Assembly: GCF_900177345.1 (NCBI RefSeq)
Contig: NZ_FWZT01000011.1
Coordinates: 155,650 to 219,649 of the forward strand
Length of the DNA stretch: 64,000 nucleotides
Source of the DNA: Pseudobacteriovorax antillogorgiicola
Lineage (GTDB): Bacteria > Bdellovibrionota_B > Oligoflexia > Oligoflexales > Oligoflexaceae
Reading direction: 5' to 3'
Both the position numbers and the translations under genes were made by a program. The notes beneath the pieces were generated by a model that had not been told where the DNA came from, ran no database searches, and saw nothing but the letters and a program-made list of their open reading frames with translations. This document shows positions 47,701 to 56,202 of this stretch, piece after piece. Numbering within the stretch: position 1 is the first letter of the stretch; every line of letters begins with the position of its first letter.

Positions 47701-50575
47701 GGCAAAAGTCTCGCTTCACTATGGTCAAAACCACCGTCCAGAGCAGGCTGTTATCAGTGAGTATAAGTGGGATGGCCTAAGCCGACTGCAATCAATCACG
47801 ATGCCAGGGCAAAACGAACCTAGTACTTGGTTCACCTATACCTGGGGTAGTGAAGGCAAACCGAGCTCCTTTTCTCAATTCACCACTGCTGCTCGCGAGC
47901 CAAGCACAACTCTTGCAGACGGGCTGATGCGAACTATTGGTACCGTATCACCATCCAATAACGGCGGATGGCTATTGTCAGGACTCCAAGAATTTGGCCT
48001 TCACGGTAAACCCAGTAGGCAGTCGATGCCGATATCTATTTCAAACCTTAACTCACCACTGCTAGCTCAACCCACAGCACGAATGACGACTCGAGAGTAT
48101 GACTACCTAAAGAGACTGGTACAAGTGACTCACAGCGATGGAGGCTTGGAGTCGTGGCAGTATTTCACAAATGGAACGCAGCATATCAACCAAGAAGAGG
48201 AGCTAAGGAGAACGGTCACTGATCACTTCGGCCGCACCTGCCTCGTAGAAGATATATACGATAGATCCTTGATTACACTTTTAAGCCAGGAACTCCAAAC
48301 AAGCGCCTGTAGCGGTAGCGAGTTTCAGGAAAACTCTGGAGTCAGCCAATTGCTGTTAAGCCACAATCTCCAGGATCAAATTAGTGAGCTTGTGAACGCG
48401 GGTCAGCCAGCAAGAACTTACTTTTACGATAGGTTAGGTAGAAATACTGAAATACTAGCTGGTGGACTCGGGACAATTACTATGGCCTATAATGAGGAAG
48501 ACCAGCTTACGGAAAGAGTCACCAGCTCCGTCAGTGGAAAGGTACTTGAGGCAGTTTACCTTGCCTATGATGGCTTAGGGCGTGAGCTGAGCCGGGATGG
48601 TGCCTTAGGAGACTCTAAGGGAGTTTTAGGCCCAAAATCACGCCTCTTCACATTTTCTTATGATGACCCCAATGCTAAGTTTGGACTTGGGAGACTCAGT
48701 ACTCTAAAGATAAAAGATGATATTTTCGATTATGACTATGATGTCTTCGGTAATGTAGAGCGCGAGACTTTTCTCTCCAGTGCAGGAAACCAGATCAATA
48801 CATCTTTTGAATATGATGAACACCAACGTTTAACTAAGGTCATATATCCCGATAATTCAGAGGTTCGATATATCTTCGACGAAAGAAATGGTCACACCAA
48901 AGAAGCGACGGGATCGCTACTTGCAGAGACTGCGTACGATGACCTAGATCGGTTGGCAAGCCTAAGCTTCAAAAGGCAAGACCTTAGCATGCCTTTCAGC
49001 CAGATCTACAGCTACGACGAAAAAGACAGGGTTAGAAGCCATACAGGAAGTTTTGGAACAGCTGAGTTGTTTACCCATCAATTCAATTCCTACGATAAGC
49101 TTGATCGCATCCTAGAGGTATCAGGTGCTAACCCTTACTATCAGTCTTTTCAGAAATCCTATCGCTATGACAGCAGGGGACAGATTTCAAATTATCAGCT
49201 TGCTGGAAGCAGGTTAGATCAAGGCATGAAAGCTATTGACGCCGATTATTCCTATGACCCAACAGGTGATATCACCAAAATTCTAGGAAAGAACCTCGAA
49301 AGAAAGTATGTTGGTGAAGCCCTCGATACAATCTCTCTTGGAAACCAAGTTTGGAGCTTTGGTGATTTTGGCCGACTATCACATAGCCAACAGCATCAGG
49401 ACATCAACTGGAACTCATTGGGTCAAATTAGCACTATTAAAATGGTGGATGGCAGTAGCTCAAGCTATGGCTACAAACCAGACTTAAAACGCCTTTTCCA
49501 AGAAACCGAAAGTGTGGATGGCAGGTCGAAAACCTATTTTGTAAATGACTTTGTAAAATACAAAGAGAGTGAAGGAGCATTCGAGTTTTTCTATAAGTTC
49601 GATGATAAGATAGTCGCTCAACAAACCGATAAGTTCAGCTATAATGTTAGTGACAATGTCAGTAGCCAGTGGCTCCTGATTGATGCAGAGAATGGCCAAA
49701 TCAACCATTTTAACGAGAAGACTCCCTTTGGGGGATTGGTTGCTGAAGTGAACGAGGAACGATCTCCAACTTATCTATTCGCTGGTGGCATCAACGATCG
49801 CAACTTTGGCTTGGATCAGATGCGGGCTAGATATTACTCTCCTGAGTTGGGACGGTTTATTTCGCCGGACCCGTTGTACCTTGAGCAACCAGAGAGGTGT
49901 ATCAGCAGTCCCCTAAGTTGTAACCTCTACACTTACGCAGGTAACAATCCACTGAAGTACATAGACCCAAGTGGTCTGGATATGGTCAAGGCAGCAGAGT
50001 ATTTTTCCAAAGGGATCGGATCGTTATTCCAGTATAAAACCACTAGGATAGTCACCCAAGTCTCAGGATCGACAGGGTTTGCTTCAGGAGGCATGGGTAA
50101 AGCAATATCACCAGACGGTAGTTCTGCGAGATTTTCTACCGAAGCTCAAGCAGGTGGCGGAATACAATACGCTGGTGAAGCCGTGGTTGGATGGGATCCG
50201 AACAAAGGCAAGATGAGCCCCTATTTTCGTGGAGGAGGGGGTGTCGGGAGCATCGAGCTGCCGGTCGTAAGCGCGAAAGTGAAAGCACTCGCAGGGCTAG
50301 AATTTCAGAAAGATAAGTTCAGCCCATATGCTTCGTTGACTGCCGCAGGCAAATTAGGCCCAATAAAAAGCGATGTTAGGGTGTTTGCGAATACGGGTGG
50401 AGCTACGGTGAGGCTCAGGAACCAAACCGGCGCAGGGCCTGTTACAGCAGGGACTGAGACTCATTTTAAGCTCGATCTGAGCAATGAGGCGACAGCAAAT
50501 TTTTCTGATAACATGAATTCAGCAGCTGGCGAAGTACTCAATTCAGTCGCGGACATCATTTTCGGAGGTGAATAG
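44750..50575 (+). CDS. SpvB/TcB-like Rhs-repeat protein with novel Gly-rich C-terminal domain
   Basis: 1941 residues with a Sec signal peptide (MRSCSLLILLLLSTSVVEA). An SpvB-type N-terminal domain (FTGNLSYTIPV, ISYSSQGGNGILGQGFSMG) is followed by five to six FG-GAP/VCBS repeats at about 355-635 (VDFNGDGLTDI, LDFNGDGLADL, GDINGDGLTDL). Next is a TcB-like middle region, then many Rhs YD repeats and the Rhs core end (GLDQMRARYYSPELGRFISPDPL, about 1685-1705, and YAGNNPLKYIDPSGLD). The variable tip is residues 1745-1941, Gly-rich and apparently beta, with no nuclease, deaminase or ADP-ribosyltransferase motif. Related proteins form the hollow TcB-TcC cocoon of Tc toxins. The adjacent small membrane protein gene overlaps the stop by one base. 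The ribosome site is GAAAGG. Confidence 0.9.
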   Translation: MRSCSLLILLLLSTSVVEASPYAFEQDPSGLDPTKVSLPEKNGTLLSFDGKSKVNGFTGNLSYTIPVDYPKWRDLWKLPSISYSSQGGNGILGQGFSMGFPRLFRTTQYGVPNENSSIHSSLDGELSLQSDGNLLPRINRSWHRYEKHGDGYRLDLGKKKLYFGQSSATRLGNGKFISEWLLDWVEDSYGNRLVFSYEHLVDDRYSILKNIFFVNQDGSTIYASNFEYEERGDKWTNNRKGYAQKISMRLTSITQYWNQSKIGLTALKEQLKNQDFKNLVRINQLALGYEEQGISSRSLLTSFQKLGNSDSDTTPITKLSYSSSPLSDVEGINLDSKNLNSTDIPNRSSLTRTNASFVDFNGDGLTDILAFKPKDNKWFVWINKGKGSFNEPVDLGFHAFTLQAKVHTFGDFNGDRRIDFLYNSQTILNKTQDGLWGPPAIKPKGLPASIPMSSNVAAWVDFNGDSKIDYIFYNSTGFLVYLNDSQNSDIKFKPGYVVKDPQDLKIYHSRRSSDLRWLDFNGDGLADLSLFQYAPNKQQIAFQENQGDGHFGPVRILSYKGNAMLNVSRYGDINGDGLTDLIFYDGIVNLKILINDGQGGFSSRLIRLGSEFRNHPITMLDLGDINGNGSTDLIFAVNSKAAGIYYFDPYQNQKHQAPFLLEKVEDELGQRSEFTYESSRNLVSVENQADQIPVTHQLLKKQERYAPTYKFDKGYKINIVESVDYRYKDGYFDYERNEFYGYQTVSSNQAHQLNSNGLASKGVKTDWHFYTKENKGLLKGLIKDLKRYDIESNLLFEEVNNRYETLATGNNSWHSYTSEKVTKSQEQVGGIKTRKVATSLTLSSELIPSSQTTSHFDVNGNLYRKVHTQFVTSHPLRLINIPKSFELVDPKDNGTVLRKRLSWNDDGDLEAVYRGPASAEIFNKSLEYDNFGNVTQVMNSLGYQTTISYEHGYDFLPSEVAKQVSLEDPSRFLTEEYRYAMDKGAKVSLHYGQNHRPEQAVISEYKWDGLSRLQSITMPGQNEPSTWFTYTWGSEGKPSSFSQFTTAAREPSTTLADGLMRTIGTVSPSNNGGWLLSGLQEFGLHGKPSRQSMPISISNLNSPLLAQPTARMTTREYDYLKRLVQVTHSDGGLESWQYFTNGTQHINQEEELRRTVTDHFGRTCLVEDIYDRSLITLLSQELQTSACSGSEFQENSGVSQLLLSHNLQDQISELVNAGQPARTYFYDRLGRNTEILAGGLGTITMAYNEEDQLTERVTSSVSGKVLEAVYLAYDGLGRELSRDGALGDSKGVLGPKSRLFTFSYDDPNAKFGLGRLSTLKIKDDIFDYDYDVFGNVERETFLSSAGNQINTSFEYDEHQRLTKVIYPDNSEVRYIFDERNGHTKEATGSLLAETAYDDLDRLASLSFKRQDLSMPFSQIYSYDEKDRVRSHTGSFGTAELFTHQFNSYDKLDRILEVSGANPYYQSFQKSYRYDSRGQISNYQLAGSRLDQGMKAIDADYSYDPTGDITKILGKNLERKYVGEALDTISLGNQVWSFGDFGRLSHSQQHQDINWNSLGQISTIKMVDGSSSSYGYKPDLKRLFQETESVDGRSKTYFVNDFVKYKESEGAFEFFYKFDDKIVAQQTDKFSYNVSDNVSSQWLLIDAENGQINHFNEKTPFGGLVAEVNEERSPTYLFAGGINDRNFGLDQMRARYYSPELGRFISPDPLYLEQPERCISSPLSCNLYTYAGNNPLKYIDPSGLDMVKAAEYFSKGIGSLFQYKTTRIVTQVSGSTGFASGGMGKAISPDGSSARFSTEAQAGGGIQYAGEAVVGWDPNKGKMSPYFRGGGGVGSIELPVVSAKVKALAGLEFQKDKFSPYASLTAAGKLGPIKSDVRVFANTGGATVRLRNQTGAGPVTAGTETHFKLDLSNEATANFSDNMNSAAGEVLNSVADIIFGGE

Positions 50576-51099
50576 TGGGCCTAGACGACAAAGCAAAAAG
50601 AGACTTGTCATCAATCCAAGGAACCTATGTAATAGGCAAGAATACTTACCCTAATCTGCAGACAAGTTTCCTTGCTAAGACGTTTATCGGTATTTGCGTC
50701 TCAATCAGTCTACTCGCGATCGCAGTACATTCGGAAGAGAAACACATAACCACCATTACTTCATTCTTGGGAATAGGTGGTATCTCCTGGATGTCACTCT
50801 GGTTTGGTAAATCGATCGCATTCAGACTGCGTTTTGGATACTTGGATCGGCTTGAGATTTTAGCCGATTCTATTCATCTCTTTGGCAGCAATGGTTCGTC
50901 GATACAATCTTTCAGGTTATCTGACATTGACAAGATCCATGTGGCACCTATTCTTGGGGGGAAGAAATTCGCAAACATCTCTCTAAAGTCTGGTTACGCT
51001 TCTATTCCGTTTGATCTTGAATTCATAGGTGACTTTATCGCGATAGCTGAGACTAATGGGATCCCTGTCGTTTACGGACCAGAGTATCATCCAGGATAA
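50575..51099 (+). CDS. Small membrane protein, candidate immunity or partner of the Rhs protein
   Basis: Starts at GTG sharing one base with the Rhs stop (TAGTG), so its translation is coupled to the toxin-like gene. 174 residues: a short N-terminal cytoplasmic part, two membrane helices (about 32-50 and 60-80), then a ~90-residue beta-rich PH-like cytoplasmic domain (LEILADSIHLFG...). Position and size are those of an immunity protein for a polymorphic toxin acting on membranes, but the family is unrecognised, so this is inference. Confidence 0.65.
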   Translation: MGLDDKAKRDLSSIQGTYVIGKNTYPNLQTSFLAKTFIGICVSISLLAIAVHSEEKHITTITSFLGIGGISWMSLWFGKSIAFRLRFGYLDRLEILADSIHLFGSNGSSIQSFRLSDIDKIHVAPILGGKKFANISLKSGYASIPFDLEFIGDFIAIAETNGIPVVYGPEYHPG

Positions 51100-51125
51100 A
51101 AATCATAGATACGTTCACCTCAAAA

Positions 51126-51275
51126 TTACCCAAAGACACTCCCAACCTCCACCTGACTAGCCTCAAGCTGCCCGTAGGTGTCACAGGTGATTTTGATACC
51201 GCTGTGACCAAGGATAGTGTGGAGTTGGTATATCCTCCCACCCTTGCTGAAGGAAATGGTAAGCGAAGCTGTGTC
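51126..51275 (-). pseudogene. Remnant of a tyrosine recombinase (phage integrase) C-terminus
   Basis: The minus-strand frame reads SKGGRIYQLHTILGHSGI then KITCDTYGQLE and stops at 51126-51128. LGHSGI...TYGQL matches the conserved catalytic His and Tyr boxes of XerC/D-like integrases. The upstream Arg box is lost, so it is a fragment. Confidence 0.65.
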
Positions 51276-51352
51276 GGGGCTATTTGTTAGCGTGCGGATA
51301 TCGTCATATGTGATCTATGGAAAGGAGGCCAGTATCGGGTCTCAACCTTTAA

Positions 51353-51532
51353 TTAAGGCGACATTTTTTTATTATTACTGATACTCGAATAACCTTGTTG
51401 ATCAAAGCTTCTGATTTCAAAGGGCAGGATTTTGAGGTAGTTGGAAGCTCTATCGCAGAGGGTGATCGGTTAATAGTCTCCGAAGTTGGTAGAGTGCTGC
51501 TGGACGAATTTCAGGTGTTGCAAATGGCATGA
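51353..51532 (+). pseudogene. Possible remnant of an RND efflux adaptor C-terminus
   Basis: A 59-codon frame ending at TGA 51530-51532 contains FEVVGSSIAEGDRLIVSEVG, like the final membrane-proximal strand of periplasmic efflux adaptors (V.SGL.EGDRVVVSGL). It has no start or preceding domains and is a probable relic. Confidence 0.35.
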
Positions 51533-52009
51533 TATACGTGCCGATGGAGGTTGATCACAGTTTGGTTTTTTCTTTAAAGAAGCCATTTCGCATATTTGGG
51601 GTGCAGGACACTTGTTCTCGAAGAGGCATCGCAGGGAGCGAGTGATCACCTCATGTGATCATACTTAGTATCAAAGCTATGGAACAAGTTGTAGATCGAG
51701 TAACTAATTCGTTTTGAGGTCATGTGAATGATAGCAATAAGCTTGAATCTAGATAAAATCGAGTACTTTGAAAAGAGGGCTATCAGAAGCAGATTGGTTT
51801 AAAGACGAGGGATCCTAAAGTAAGTTCGAGAAAGTATGAAACGTGGCGACATCACTATAATTGCGATAGAACCCATAACGCTTTGAAACGAAAACACCGA
51901 TTGAGGTTGCAATTCAGAAGAAGGGTAGATAGAACAAAGCGACTCAATTGTAAGTTACTTCTAAAAATGGGTCTACTTCGGAGAAAAACCAAGAACTGGA
52001 AAGGGTAAT
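51533..52009. other. Gene-poor stretch before exported protein C
   Basis: No supported gene. A small perfect hairpin (TGATCAC-CTCAT-GTGATCA, near 51640-51665) is present. Short frames here resemble nothing known. It looks like decayed sequence behind the integrase and efflux relics. Confidence 0.35.
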
Positions 52010-52867
52010 ATGAAAACAAGCATTATTTCAATCTTATACTTATTCATGACAAGTTATGGGCTTTCGGCTACAAATCAAGCCATTCAGCAAAAAATCTCTT
52101 CGCAAGATGCTAAAATTTTTATGCTTAAGAAACGTTTAACCCCATCGACCCGGGTTCTGAAGCTAAAATCCTCAGCAGACGGACAGATATTGAGTGACAT
52201 AGATGTGAGCAATATTGATACAATTTTTATCGATGGAAATGACAAGGATATTTCAATAAAGTCCTTAAAGGGTGGCGAGCTATTTCAAAGAGTCACGATC
52301 TACAAATACACTTATGCCGGCACTGTCACAATCCTTGACAAGAGACAAACACCAGGCGGTAATATTTTCAACCTACGTATTACACCAGTTGTGATGCAAG
52401 CCCATCGCAATGAGTCAGTAGAATTGATGAAAACGCCTTCTGGATGGAATACAGTTCATCAACCTCGTTTCTTTGAAATTAGTTTCGGACATTCATCGGA
52501 AGACAATGGAGTTTGGGTTCGTGATATCTTCAACGATTACCACTCTACTACTACTCCTTCTGATCTTACGACCAAGTCCATCGATAGCAATAGGAAGGTT
52601 GCGTTGTCGAATGGCGTTCTTTATGTCAGGCTTGGACTGCCTAAAACTACTACTGCTTGTCAGCTCCTTCCTGATGACAATGATGTTGTCAGAAACTACG
52701 AACTAGAAATGATCACTGATGGCGGAAATTCCGTTTCCTCAATATGGGAGGAAGAAAATATTCCTACTGCTGTGATTTCGAGAAAGTACTCGGCAGATAC
52801 TCCTACTGTAGTCAATCCGAATCCATTGGATATTTATACGGGATATCGCATACTCTGCTTTTACTAA
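52010..52867 (+). CDS. Exported coiled-coil head protein C, intact paralogue of protein B
   Basis: Signal peptide MKTSIISILYLFMTSYGLSA, heptad segment IQQKISSQDAKIFMLKKRL, then a beta-rich domain of about 235 residues. It is homologous throughout to the broken gene at 36970-37872. Matching blocks are LKSSADGQILSDIDVSNID, SLKGGELFQRVTIYK and the last strand GYRILCFY. Two Cys (ATACQLL and the final LCFY) are shared and may form a disulphide. Trp246 is the residue replaced by TGA in the other copy. The next exported protein starts 67 bases downstream. Family unknown. Confidence 0.75.
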   Translation: MKTSIISILYLFMTSYGLSATNQAIQQKISSQDAKIFMLKKRLTPSTRVLKLKSSADGQILSDIDVSNIDTIFIDGNDKDISIKSLKGGELFQRVTIYKYTYAGTVTILDKRQTPGGNIFNLRITPVVMQAHRNESVELMKTPSGWNTVHQPRFFEISFGHSSEDNGVWVRDIFNDYHSTTTPSDLTTKSIDSNRKVALSNGVLYVRLGLPKTTTACQLLPDDNDVVRNYELEMITDGGNSVSSIWEEENIPTAVISRKYSADTPTVVNPNPLDIYTGYRILCFY

Positions 52868-52934
52868 ACTTCACCAGGGCTATCAAGAGAGCAAGTATAA
52901 CTCTTGTCTTCGCCGTCTACACCAAAGGGACACA

Positions 52935-53525
52935 ATGACCATAAACCAATACACTTACAAGTCGCTATCTTTCGTATGCTTACTGCTTGGCTCAGGAATA
53001 TGTTTGGCAAATCCAAGCAATTCTCTGAAAGAGAAAGTAGAGAAGCTGGAGAAGATGCTCCTTTTGCATAGCGCAAAGATAAGGCAGTTAACATCAACAG
53101 TTGAGCAGCTAAAAAGCGATCAATTTAGCGGTAATGATAAGTGTCCCCAGTTTATTACCATCCCCAATGGTGCTGACGGCAACTGGCACTCCTTAGAGTT
53201 TATTACGGGTGATAATCTTTCCGCAAGGCTTTCTGGTCACCGTGGATATCATATCTATGCAGACTATCAAACACCAGGAAAGCACTCTCTTGGTTCTTGG
53301 ACTGTTCTCAACACCTATGGCGCTGTGCCTGAAATCTTAGGTGGGTCGGCTGCTTACAATTCAGATTCACGAAAATTGGAACTACAGTGGGTCGGTACCA
53401 CCTACGATTTCCAGTTGCAGATTCGTTCTGCGATCGCTGCAACAAACACTAACTTTCCCAACATAAGAGTTTGCATAGACCCTCTACCGGCGAAACTTAG
53501 CATAAATGATAAAGTAGCTAACTAA
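52935..53525 (+). CDS. Exported coiled-coil head protein D
   Basis: 196 residues. Signal peptide ending in SGICLANP, a longer coiled coil (LKEKVEKLEKMLLLHSAKIRQL then LTSTVEQLK, about residues 30-62), and a compact beta-rich C-terminal domain of ~125 residues with two Cys (KCPQF, VCIDP) near its ends, possibly paired. The size and layout resemble small receptor-binding heads on a trimeric stalk. No family recognised. Confidence 0.7.
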   Translation: MTINQYTYKSLSFVCLLLGSGICLANPSNSLKEKVEKLEKMLLLHSAKIRQLTSTVEQLKSDQFSGNDKCPQFITIPNGADGNWHSLEFITGDNLSARLSGHRGYHIYADYQTPGKHSLGSWTVLNTYGAVPEILGGSAAYNSDSRKLELQWVGTTYDFQLQIRSAIAATNTNFPNIRVCIDPLPAKLSINDKVAN

Positions 53526-53662
53526 CCCTTCCTACCAATAAATCGCAGAGCGACCTTAGGGAAGCTCTCCGAGACTTATGTAAATTATCGGAGAGTTGTT
53601 AGGTCTCTTTAGAAACATCAGAGTTCTCAAAGTACATATAAATCTTGACTCTCAAAACCCGA

Positions 53663-55315
53663 TCAAAAGAAGTCATCGCGAAAACTCAACAGAGTAGGCT
53701 TAAAAATTGAGTTAACATATTGGCTATCAATCTCGAAAGAAAACTCAGCATCAAGAGTCTGCGACCATACTTCCATACTGATGTGAGCTAGCTCCGTGCC
53801 CATTGTGGGGTCAAGCTGACGAAGTGATCTCTCGCCTTTGTAAGCAAATATGAAACTTTCATCCCCCACCGCATAGGGGATTAGATGCGAAAAGCCAACT
53901 TCATGGAGAGTCGACATAATGATTGAGTTATGCTGAAAACCGTTAGCTCCAGAGTGTGGACTACTGCTGTTCACTAGAGGAATGTCTAGAACTGCAAATG
54001 ACTCTTTGGACATCCTTTTGAAGAGCATGCGGTAGAATTCCACGCTGTATAGCTTTAAGACATCGTATGAGTATGGATATGGAAAATCGATGTATATGCC
54101 ATCATAGTATTTTGAGCTATTCTTTATGAACGAGAAAGCATCTACAAATGAAGTATGAATTCTATCGCTAGATAAGCTTCCCTCGTTGAGGCCAATCATT
54201 TGTTCACTGTTTCTAGAAAACTCGTACATGCCTTCATCTAATTCTACATGTTCAATTATTGTTGATTGATCAAGTTCCTTTATAAGATCTCTAGCTAACA
54301 AGCCATCTCCACCACCTAAAATCAAGGGAGCTTTTGGCTTCATCAATGCAATAAGGTGAGGAAGCCTCGACATCGCCTCGTGATAGCTCCTTTCGGATGA
54401 GGAATCAAATTGAAAGTGTCCATCAATAAATAGGCCGTTGGTATGTGGCTCATCTTGAAGCGGTAGAGAGGCGAACTCAAGCTTTTGATACAGAGTTTGC
54501 CTCTCTTCGATAGGAGGTAAAAAGCTAAGAAACCGAGGGAGCTCACTCATTGATACTTGTTCAGGCAAGTACTTGTAGAAATAATAGTAGAAAACGTGGC
54601 GATTGGCCTTATAAGTAGGTTGATACAGAAAAGCACAAACTATCAGACAGAAACTTGGAAAAGCAACCCACTTTCTAGACTTTTCTTCTGCGATAAACAC
54701 CGCACAAATCAGGTTCAACACCCCTGCAAATAGACATGTGTAAACTGCACTAACTTGTGGCAAGAGCCAAAAGCTAAAAGCTAGCGACGCCAATAATGAG
54801 CCAAAGTAGTTGAATCCCAAAACCATCAGCGAATGGTTACCCTTACCCTTCAGTGACTGAATCAAGTAGGGTATCTCGAAACCTGATAACGTACCAATAG
54901 CTAAGGTGAGACCCTGCCCCAAAAGAACATACGTAACCCACGGTAACCATCTACTTTCTTTCACTTGCTGGATGGTAAGGAAGTCTGATGTTTCGAGAAC
55001 ATCTATCATCGCATCATTGAAATAGATTCGATATATTATGTGCCCTGCCAGCAAGAAGAGAGGAACTAAAGGTCCTAATATAGATAGCATCAACTCAACT
55101 TTCAGAAACCTCACCCGGCTATGCGCAAACCTCTTCGTATCAGACAGAAATGCTCCGAAGCTCAGACCACCTATGTATACAGCGATAGTCACGCTTTGCC
55201 ATAAGATGAAGTTTCCGAGCAAATCTGAAAATATTTTAGCTATACTTAACTCATAGAGAAAGCTACACACAGAAAGGAGCATAGCCAAACCGTAAACTTT
55301 TCGAGAGGAATTCAA
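53663..55315 (-). CDS. Membrane-anchored spermidine synthase-like methyltransferase-fold protein
   Basis: About seven to eight membrane helices in the first ~235 residues, then a soluble polyamine aminopropyltransferase-like domain. The nucleotide-binding loop is PLILGGGDGLLARDL (near 335), followed by VELDEGMYEF, DAFSFI and DGIYIDFPYP. This TM-plus-synthase layout is known in bacterial SpeE-like proteins; the real substrate may not be a polyamine. Its ATG overlaps by four bases the stop of the upstream gene, which encodes a second copy of the membrane half only. Confidence 0.8.
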   Translation of the reverse strand: MNSSRKVYGLAMLLSVCSFLYELSIAKIFSDLLGNFILWQSVTIAVYIGGLSFGAFLSDTKRFAHSRVRFLKVELMLSILGPLVPLFLLAGHIIYRIYFNDAMIDVLETSDFLTIQQVKESRWLPWVTYVLLGQGLTLAIGTLSGFEIPYLIQSLKGKGNHSLMVLGFNYFGSLLASLAFSFWLLPQVSAVYTCLFAGVLNLICAVFIAEEKSRKWVAFPSFCLIVCAFLYQPTYKANRHVFYYYFYKYLPEQVSMSELPRFLSFLPPIEERQTLYQKLEFASLPLQDEPHTNGLFIDGHFQFDSSSERSYHEAMSRLPHLIALMKPKAPLILGGGDGLLARDLIKELDQSTIIEHVELDEGMYEFSRNSEQMIGLNEGSLSSDRIHTSFVDAFSFIKNSSKYYDGIYIDFPYPYSYDVLKLYSVEFYRMLFKRMSKESFAVLDIPLVNSSSPHSGANGFQHNSIIMSTLHEVGFSHLIPYAVGDESFIFAYKGERSLRQLDPTMGTELAHISMEVWSQTLDAEFSFEIDSQYVNSIFKPTLLSFRDDFF

Positions 55316-56001
55316 AGATAAAACTCCTTGAGAATGTACTCGCTAATTGTATCGGAAAATATTAGCAGTCCCATGATCGTGGTAAGCAACATAGCAGATC
55401 GCGTTCTAGAGTAGCTCTGCTGCCAGGCAAAGATAAAAGCTATCAATGCATTAGCAAGTGCCAGGGAAAGCGCTGTAGCAAAAAGCCCCAAACTTGGTAG
55501 CAAAAAGAGAGGAAATGTAAAACATCCTGCGACAGTACCCAAGTAGTCGAAAGCAAGAACTTGACTTCCTGAACTGACACTAGCTTTTTCACCAGCTTCC
55601 ATAAGGAGTGGCAGCTCAATGCCAGATAAGAAACCAATTATGATAACAAATATATGGCATAGGGAAACACTTGCTAGTGCCCCAAAAGCTACTGTACTAA
55701 GACTACTTGTTAATACAATCATAGCAAATGGGAAACAGGCTCCTAGGATTGCTAAGGTCATTTCTAGATTGATAAAGCTGCTAACTAGATCAAGCTTCGT
55801 CTTGTTAAGCTCAAAAACAACAACTCCGAAACCCATCGATGCGATGTAGAGCCCAACAGTTACCGCATAGCGCAGGACTGTCCCTCCAAATAACGAACTC
55901 ATAGTCTGCGCTAAGGTTAACTCATAGATAATGCTACAAGAAGCGACAACGAAAGTGCCTATTGCAAGACTTATCTTGCTGATATGTGGAGGTGATAACA
56001 T
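55312..56001 (-). CDS. Membrane protein similar to the TM half of the neighbouring spermidine synthase-like protein
   Basis: 229 residues, about seven helices and no soluble domain. Points shared with the N-terminal half of the downstream protein are SIIYELTLA/SFLYELSIA, VGLYIASMGFGV/VAVYIGGLSFGA, FLSGIELPLL/TLSGFEIPYL and AFDYLGT/GFNYFGS. It is therefore a stand-alone duplicate of the membrane module. ATG at 56001 is preferred to a TTG five codons earlier. The four-base overlap with the next gene points to a heteromeric membrane complex. Confidence 0.75.
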   Translation of the reverse strand: MLSPPHISKISLAIGTFVVASCSIIYELTLAQTMSSLFGGTVLRYAVTVGLYIASMGFGVVVFELNKTKLDLVSSFINLEMTLAILGACFPFAMIVLTSSLSTVAFGALASVSLCHIFVIIIGFLSGIELPLLMEAGEKASVSSGSQVLAFDYLGTVAGCFTFPLFLLPSLGLFATALSLALANALIAFIFAWQQSYSRTRSAMLLTTIMGLLIFSDTISEYILKEFYL

Positions 56002-56202
56002 GATGACTCTTAGCAACGCTCTATTTTGTTTCTAGGTCCACAACAGGACCCCTTAAGCCCACTTAGACATTGCAACCTGCAAAATATTGCATAAGTCATT
56101 TTGGACGTGTGAAATCCCAATATCTCTAAGCCGCAATACTTAGCCTGTATACCTGTCTTAGGTGAGTCCCTCCGAGGACCGGATGAAACAAAGCAGATAG
56201 AA

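Noticed and set aside
51053..51241. Minus-strand 62-codon frame after the Rhs module
   Set aside because: It lies in a different frame from the integrase relic, overlaps the end of the small membrane protein gene and resembles nothing.
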